Of a DNA stretch of 64,000 bases, positions 59,018-64,000 are shown piece by piece (within the stretch, counting starts at the first letter, position 1; each line of letters opens with the position of its first letter). The stretch comes from Tolypeutes matacus (Eukaryota; Chordata; Mammalia; Cingulata; Chlamyphoridae). The position numbers were made by a program, and so were the translations under genes. The stretch is taken from contig JAKSZT010054334.1 of the NCBI GenBank assembly GCA_026826555.1, positions 29,980,447 through 30,044,446 of the forward strand, written 5' to 3'. The notes beneath the pieces are model-generated. The model was not told the origin of the DNA, did no database searches, and saw only the letters and a list, made by a program, of their open reading frames with translations.

Positions 59018-59189
59018 GAAAGCGGACATGGCTCAAGCAGCTGGGTGCCTGCCTACCACATGGGAGGTTCAGTTCCTGGTGCCTCCTAAAAAAAAAAAGG
59101 AAGATGAACAGAAAGCAGACAGCGAGTGAAAACAATGAAGGGGGTGGGGGTGGGAATAAATAAATAAAATAAATCCTTAGGAAAAAAAG
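59018..59189 (+). mobile_element. DAS SINE joined to copy G
   Basis: Head agcggacatggctcaagcag, then ctgcctaccacatgggaggt, gaacagaaagcagacagcga and a tail ataaataaataaaataaatc. It sits in the A-rich tail of copy G and ends exactly at the shared right-hand duplication (59190-59203). About 20 bp (gtacaatttgtcaaaaccta, 58976-58995) of retroposon family sequence lies between copy G's tail and the DAS. Confidence 0.88.
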
Positions 59190-59203
59190 AAGAATTCATT
59201 AAG

Positions 59204-59719
59204 TGCTTAGAAGAGACAGAGCCAAAGTCTGGCTTCAGATATGGAATTGAGGTGATTGTCTATTTCAGTTAATCCATTAAAGTTAATTGGCCAATTCTAC
59301 ACACATTTGGGACATAAAACATGTAAAAGATATGGTCATTATTCCGAAAGGCTCTCATAACCGCCTGAAGTTGAAATGCTGACCTCTCTCCCAGGATAAG
59401 ACTTTTTCTCCTAGTCCAGCTTTTATGACCACCAGACATTTGGAAGAGGAAAGGTTCTGTTGTTTTACTTGAAGAATAGAAGCATTTTCAAGGCAGCTGA
59501 TATCCTGCCCAGGGGAGTGCAAGTGTATAAATAAATACCTTGAGGTGGTCTTTATTTAATAAGTTTCCAAGTATCCAAGTCCTGTATAGAATATTCTATA
59601 TGTGCTGGTACCCAACTCTTGTGAAAATGGGTAAACGAATGAAAAGAAACCTAAAAAATATTGCTAAAAACTTTAATTCCTGGTCAGTTTGGAGATGTGA
59701 GGAAAAAGATGTAAATGAA
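59204..59719. other. Single-copy DNA
   Basis: No recognised repeat or exon; a 111-codon frame (59540-59875) overlaps the following MIR and has no domain. Confidence 0.4.
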
Positions 59720-59960
59720 AGAATAGATCTTAGGAATCAAATGATCGTGGGTTTCAGTCCTGGCTTCATCACTTATAAGCTGTATACCTTAGGAAAAATT
59801 CCCTTATGTTCTTTTTGTGCCTCAGTTCTATCACCTATAATGAGTGGAAAATGTCACTATCTATTTCATAAGTAGTGATGATTACGGGAGCCAATGTATA
59901 CATAGTATTTCATTTAGAATCTGACTCATAGTAAGCACTAGATAAATGTTAGCTCTTATG
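59720..59960 (+). repeat. MIR SINE
   Basis: Reads gtgggtttcagtcctggctt, catcacttataagctgtata, ttgtgcctcagttctatcac and catagtaagcactagataaa. Confidence 0.82.
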
Positions 59961-60159
59961 TGCAAACAGAACAGAGTTATCATATACACTATGTAGAACA
60001 GAATATATATAACCCAGTTCTACAGTACTATTCCATTAATTTCCAGGGGCAGTTTGCCTGTACCAGATGAGTAGTTATCAAAGTCCAGACAAGTAAACCC
60101 CTATTAATAAGAGTCAATCCCATCGTTTTCTGTCAAAGGAATAGAAAAAAACTGAACTT

Positions 60160-60375
60160 GTTTGAGGCAGACAGAGCTAAGTTAGAATCCTACCTCAACC
60201 AATTACGGTTGACTTGGGCATAATGCTTATTCTCTCTGTGCTTCCCATCTGTGAAATGAGGATGATAAAAATATCCACCTCATAAGAATTATATTAAAAA
60301 AAAACAATAAATGTACAGTGCTTAGCCTAGAGCTTTGCATATATAATAGGCACTAAATATAGCTACTATTAATCA
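60160..60375 (+). repeat. MIR SINE
   Basis: Reads gacagagctaagttagaatc, cttgggcataatgcttattc, tctgtgaaatgaggatgata, cctcataagaattatatt, and ggcactaaatatagctacta. A 10-base A run interrupts the tail part. Confidence 0.85.
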
Positions 60376-60384
60376 TTATTATCA

Positions 60385-60472
60385 ATAAATAAGCTTTGAG
60401 CTAATAAATTCCTATTGTTTAAGCCAATCCATTGCATGGTATTTGCTCGAGCAACCAAGGAAACTAAAACAC
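60385..60472 (+). mobile_element. MaLR-like LTR, 3' end only
   Basis: tgagctaataaattcctatt, aagccaatccattgcatggt, ttgctcgagcaaccaagg and aaactaaaac match the 3' end of the LTR family (AATAAA present). Confidence 0.7.
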
Positions 60473-61199
60473 CACCTCTTTCCTTATAGAATGGCAGTCA
60501 AATAAGGACAGTAGGCACTTGAAAAATTCACACAACACATGTAATTATAAATTATGCAGGTACTATAAACAGAAAGTAAAATCCATACCTGCAGAGTGAT
60601 AGCATGATCACCCTTCCTGGTTTTTCCAGGTCAGCTATGGTTTTAGCACTAAAATCCTACTCCCCAGAAAAGCCCTCAGTCCATAAACCAAGACAACTGG
60701 TCACCAGAGGCATATAGGAAGGAGCCTTAATGGACGTGGGGATCAGAGAAGGCCTTTCTGAGATGAGGACCTAAACTGGGGCCTGAAAAAAGAGTAGGAG
60801 TTGGGCAGCCTCAGAGTCATAGAATAGCATTTCAGCAGAAAGCAGCTATAGAAGGCCTGAGATGGAAAAGGGTCCTAGTAGAAAAAGACCCAAGAGGAAA
60901 AAAGGCCATGAGATGAGGCTGATAAAGACGAATATGCTAAGCCCTGTAGTCCATATTGGGGGGTGGGCTTTGGATATTACCTTAAGAGTGGTTTCTCTTT
61001 TTGCCTTAAGAGTTTGGGACAGAGGGGCAACCAAGCTCAAAAATGCTGTATGGGCTAGTTCATATTTTAAGATGATCACTGCTATGGAGAGAAATGATTA
61101 GAGGTAGAAAAAAAAAAATGGTGAAGAATGGGTGGATTTGAGAGCTATTTTGACATTTTAAGAATGTTTTTAATCTCCTTAAGGGAGAGCTCTTAACAG
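60473..61199. other. Mostly single-copy DNA with weak old repeat
   Basis: 60710-60860 (gatcagagaaggcctttctg, aggacctaaactggggcctg) resembles an ancient mammalian repeat of L2 type. Frames at 60846-61101 on both strands overlap and carry no domain. Confidence 0.4.
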
Positions 61200-61370
61200 C
61201 GGTACTCAAAATGTGGTCCCAGGACCACAGCTGGAAACTTGTTAGAAATGTAAATTCTCAGGCCTCTCCACAGGCCCACTGGATCAGAAACTCCAGGCAT
61301 GGGGCCCAGAAATTTGTTTTAACAAGCCCTCCAGGTGATTCCAATGCTGAAGTTTAAGAACTAGTGCCTT
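61200..61370 (-). repeat. MER5A-like hAT-Charlie DNA transposon
   Basis: gtactcaaaatgtggtccca, ggaccacagctggaaacttg, aggcccactggatcagaaac, tgttttaacaagccctccag, gtgattccaatgctga. This is MER5A in complement, nearly full length. Confidence 0.85.
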
Positions 61371-62511
61371 AAGAAAATGTAATTTCAAAGGCAAGACTTA
61401 GAAAGACATGGAAATACAATTATGGCATCACTCCACTTGGAGGTCAAGATTCTGGAAAAGATTAGTAGATGTAGAAAGAAAAGAGCAGCTGACATCATTT
61501 GTATTGATGAACATAAGTCAGACTTTTCAGATTCTGTATTACATTACCAACAATGAACTCCTGGCAAAACAATTAGCAGCATAGTTTGAAGGGCTTAGAC
61601 AAAAATAATAAGTTTTAAAAATTTAAGTAGTTACTAGGTAAAATATTGGTTGTTGCATGGAAAGAAGAATCATAAAAGAGAGAGTGACCAGGACTACCCA
61701 AAACCAAAGTCCCTTCTAGTCCTCTTTTTCTGGGGTTCTATGACTTTAAAGAAAAATTAAACTCTTTGGTATTTAACTCTCTAGTATTTAAACCCAGATG
61801 TCTATATCCAAATATTCAAAGAGACTATAATGTCTGAATTCAACCTTAATCCAAGGAAGTACACCCAAGCAGAGAGATATTACCAAAACTTGATGGGACA
61901 GGACTCAGGACGTGCAAGAGTGAAAGGGCACAGCTTATCAAAAAGCAGAATTAATAGAAAAGGCAAGAGTTGTATACTTAATAGAAATTTATGGCTTTAA
62001 GATTAGAATCATGGTGGAGAAAAATTTCCATGTCAAAAATAAAACCAGAAGTGAGAGTAACAATGAAAAATACTATAAACTTCCAGACTAGAGAGAATAT
62101 AGATGACTCTTTCCTTGAACAGATAAAATAACATGGGAATTTTATCCTAAGTTCTCAGAAGTCTTACTAAACTTAACAGTGGAGTATAACGTGGTTTTCC
62201 TCTTAATAGCAATTTTGTTCCTAAGACCAGAAAGGAAACAACTTGAGAATAACTAGGCTGGGTCTAATTTTGATAACAAAGAAGCAGTTTGTTATGTAAA
62301 TCTCATAGAAACTTAGAGAGAAGTCATTTTGACTCAGATGTTATAGCAAAGGAATAGAAATATTTGCAAAACATTATTTGGAGGAGGCATACATCTGAAT
62401 GATTGATTGATTGATTGATTAGGTACACTGAACTCTAACTGGGTGATAAATGGGAGAACTTTAAGTGTTAAACTACAGATATCTATAACAGCCAAGGCTT
62501 TACCAAAAATG
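61371..62511. other. Single-copy DNA
   Basis: (GATT)n at 62400-62421. No repeat or exon recognised. Confidence 0.4.
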
Positions 62512-62700
62512 ATGATTCTCAATCTTTAGTGTGCACTGGAATCACCTGGAAGTTTTTTTTTTTAAAAAAAAACACAGACCACTGGGCTCCATCCCTAGTG
62601 TTTCTGTTTCAGTTGGGCCAACGTGGGGCTTGGATATCTGCATTTCTAAATTGTTCCCAGATGCTGATGCTACTGGTCCCTGGAATGCTTTGAGAACCAA
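62512..62700 (+). repeat. MER5A-like hAT-Charlie DNA transposon
   Basis: gtgcactggaatcacctgga, cactgggctccatccctagt, gtttctgtttcagttgggcc, tgatgctactggtccctgga, ctttgagaacca. A run of A lies at about 62563-62572. Confidence 0.87.
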
Positions 62701-62732
62701 AGACCTAAAGACCATTTAAGCTAAAACCCCTA

Positions 62733-62831
62733 ATGTAATTATACCAAATACCATTGATTGTACACTTTGGATGAATTGTATGCTTTATTAAGATGTATCA
62801 ATAAAAAATTAAAAAAAAAAAAAAAAAAAAA
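62733..62831 (+). mobile_element. Very short L1 3' end copy
   Basis: taattataccaaataccatt, gattgtacactttggatga and agatgtatcaataaaaaatt match the 3' terminus of L1 #2 (35590-35694), followed by about 20 A. A 5'-truncated L1 of under 100 bp. Flanking taaaacccct / aacaacccta are roughly similar but not decisive. Confidence 0.8.
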
Positions 62832-62949
62832 CAACCCTATAACCAAAACCTGCCGACAAAGCAGGTGAAATCAATGGATCAACTCTCTTTGTTCTGCCTA
62901 AACAGGAACCACTGCCTAGCTTCTCCACCCTGCCAACACATCAGGAAAC

Positions 62950-63093
62950 AACCCGGAAGCTTTTTAGACACTTATGTCCAGGCTCCCTCTGCCCCGGGAT
63001 CTGACTGAATAAATCTGTGCTTCCAACCTGAACATCAGTATTAGTTCAAAGTTCCCAGGTGATTCTCAGATGCAGCCAGCATTGAGAATCACT
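62950..63093 (+). repeat. MER5A-like fragment
   Basis: ggctccctctgccccgggat, ttcaaagttcccaggtgatt, ctcagatgcagccagcattg and agaatcactg follow the 3' half of MER5A. Confidence 0.65.
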
Positions 63094-64000
63094 GACTTTC
63101 ATGCTCACGGGTCTTGAGTGTCTGGATCTTCAAACTGAGCCTGTGGGCATCATCAGCTGACGGCTGTCAACTAAGTAATGTATCCTCAAATCTAGAGCTA
63201 ATCAAGTGGTCTGCACTAGTGAGAGGCCAAGGACACCAAAATGGATCTGTTCCTGTAATAAGAAGGAATTGCCTGGATAAGTTATTGCCTAGAATGCAAG
63301 GTTTTGAGCTGACAGATCAAATACTAAGCATTTTTACTACCATCTTCATCATCAATAACAAACATGTGGAACATTCACAGCACAACTCGAGAGAAACAGC
63401 CTTGTGCATGTACCAGGTGTTAAGGAGGAGGGCCACAGGGTTTGCACACAGAAACACAAGTTTTTGGCTTCCAGTCAGTTTTTTTTTCAGAGATAATTTA
63501 TGTGTTGCCCTGGGAAATCCCTTTAAAGAAGTCAGAGGATGGAATTATAGTATTTATACTATATGTGTGTGTGCTCAAACATTACTTTATAACTTAATAA
63601 AAGTCTGATAATTTTAAGCAAGTTATCTTATAAAAAATATAAACCCTTCTTTCAGATAAAAACATTTTCCTTGGTTTTGAAATTAATGGAACTGTTAATT
63701 CTACATATATTCTTTTGTATCCAGTACTTAGTATCCTTTATCTGTGAAACCAATAACTCAATTGCTGCATATGGAAATATGGGGAAGTGATTTTTAATTC
63801 TCTATTATTCATTTCATTATAAGTTTCTCTCCTTATTTATACATCCTAAGGGAATTACTTCTCAAATAAATGGTTTAAACAGACTAGGAATACATGTTTT
63901 ATAATATTATTTTCCTGAGGGCACATTCAGAAACTAAAAGATATTGGTACTAGGTATTATCTATCTTCTCAACAGTGAAGATTATCTTCTTGATGAAAGA
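63094..64000. other. Single-copy DNA
   Basis: A 164-codon open frame (63114-63608, plus) is the longest one here not inside a recognised repeat. It has no domain I recognise and contains phrases from low-complexity TA/TG sequence near its end, so I do not call it a gene. Confidence 0.4.

Noticed and set aside
63114..63608. A 164-codon open frame
   Set aside because: No recognisable domain, no splice sites I can defend; single chance frame in unique DNA. A protein search and cross-species alignment would settle it.

Overview
The window looks like nuclear DNA of a placental mammal, most probably a xenarthran (sloth, anteater or armadillo). It is AT-rich and packed with MIR, L2, MER5A-like, L1, ERVL (MLT2-like) and MaLR-like LTR repeats. 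It also carries four tRNA-derived SINEs whose head (agcggacatggctcaagcag... and its complement ...gctatagccgcttccc) I recognise as the DAS family of Xenarthra. Only four DAS copies in 64 kb fits a sloth or anteater somewhat better than an armadillo, but this is a weak inference. I found no host protein-coding exon, tRNA, rRNA or CRISPR array that I can support. Open frames longer than about 100 codons are mostly L1 ORF1/ORF2 remnants or chance frames inside repeats. The window is best read as intergenic or deep-intronic sequence.

Layout. 0-12 kb: old L2/MIR/L1 background cut by MaLR-like LTRs at 858, 4127, 6953 and a nested pair at 11283-12188, an MLT2-like LTR split by a DAS SINE (5979-6619), and the first copy (A) of a poly(A)-ended family. 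12.7-20.8 kb: two antisense L1 elements back to back. The older one is split by an LTR with a perfect 5-bp target duplication; the younger one lacks the middle of ORF2. 22.6-35.7 kb: two sense L1 elements. The first has a GC-rich 5' end, a pyrimidine-rich 5'UTR, ORF1 and an ORF2 whose endonuclease and reverse transcriptase have been deleted. The second is essentially full length but dead, and is interrupted by copy C. 35.7-44 kb: mostly single-copy DNA with old repeats and LTRs, ending in a composite DAS element that carries a 25-bp GC-rich tandem array. 44.4-59.2 kb: four more copies of the poly(A) family (D, E, F, G), each bracketed by its own target-site duplication. 59-64 kb: MIR, MER5A and single-copy DNA.

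The most interesting structure is the poly(A)-ended family. Seven copies (A-G) lie on the + strand, with one inverted fragment (H) nested in D. The 3' part resembles L1 3'UTR ends, and no recognisable ORF1 or ORF2 lies in the family itself. Six of the seven + copies have target duplications readable by eye, so these are separate insertions and not one tandem duplication. Most likely they are 5'-truncated copies of the unusually long 3'UTR of a xenarthran L1 lineage; an independent non-autonomous retroposon is the alternative.

These elements interact: L1 machinery would have mobilised the DAS SINEs and the 3'UTR-like copies, and the nesting gives a relative order of insertions (L2/MIR, then MLT2 and L1M-type L1, then MaLR-like LTRs and younger L1, then copies A-G, then DAS).
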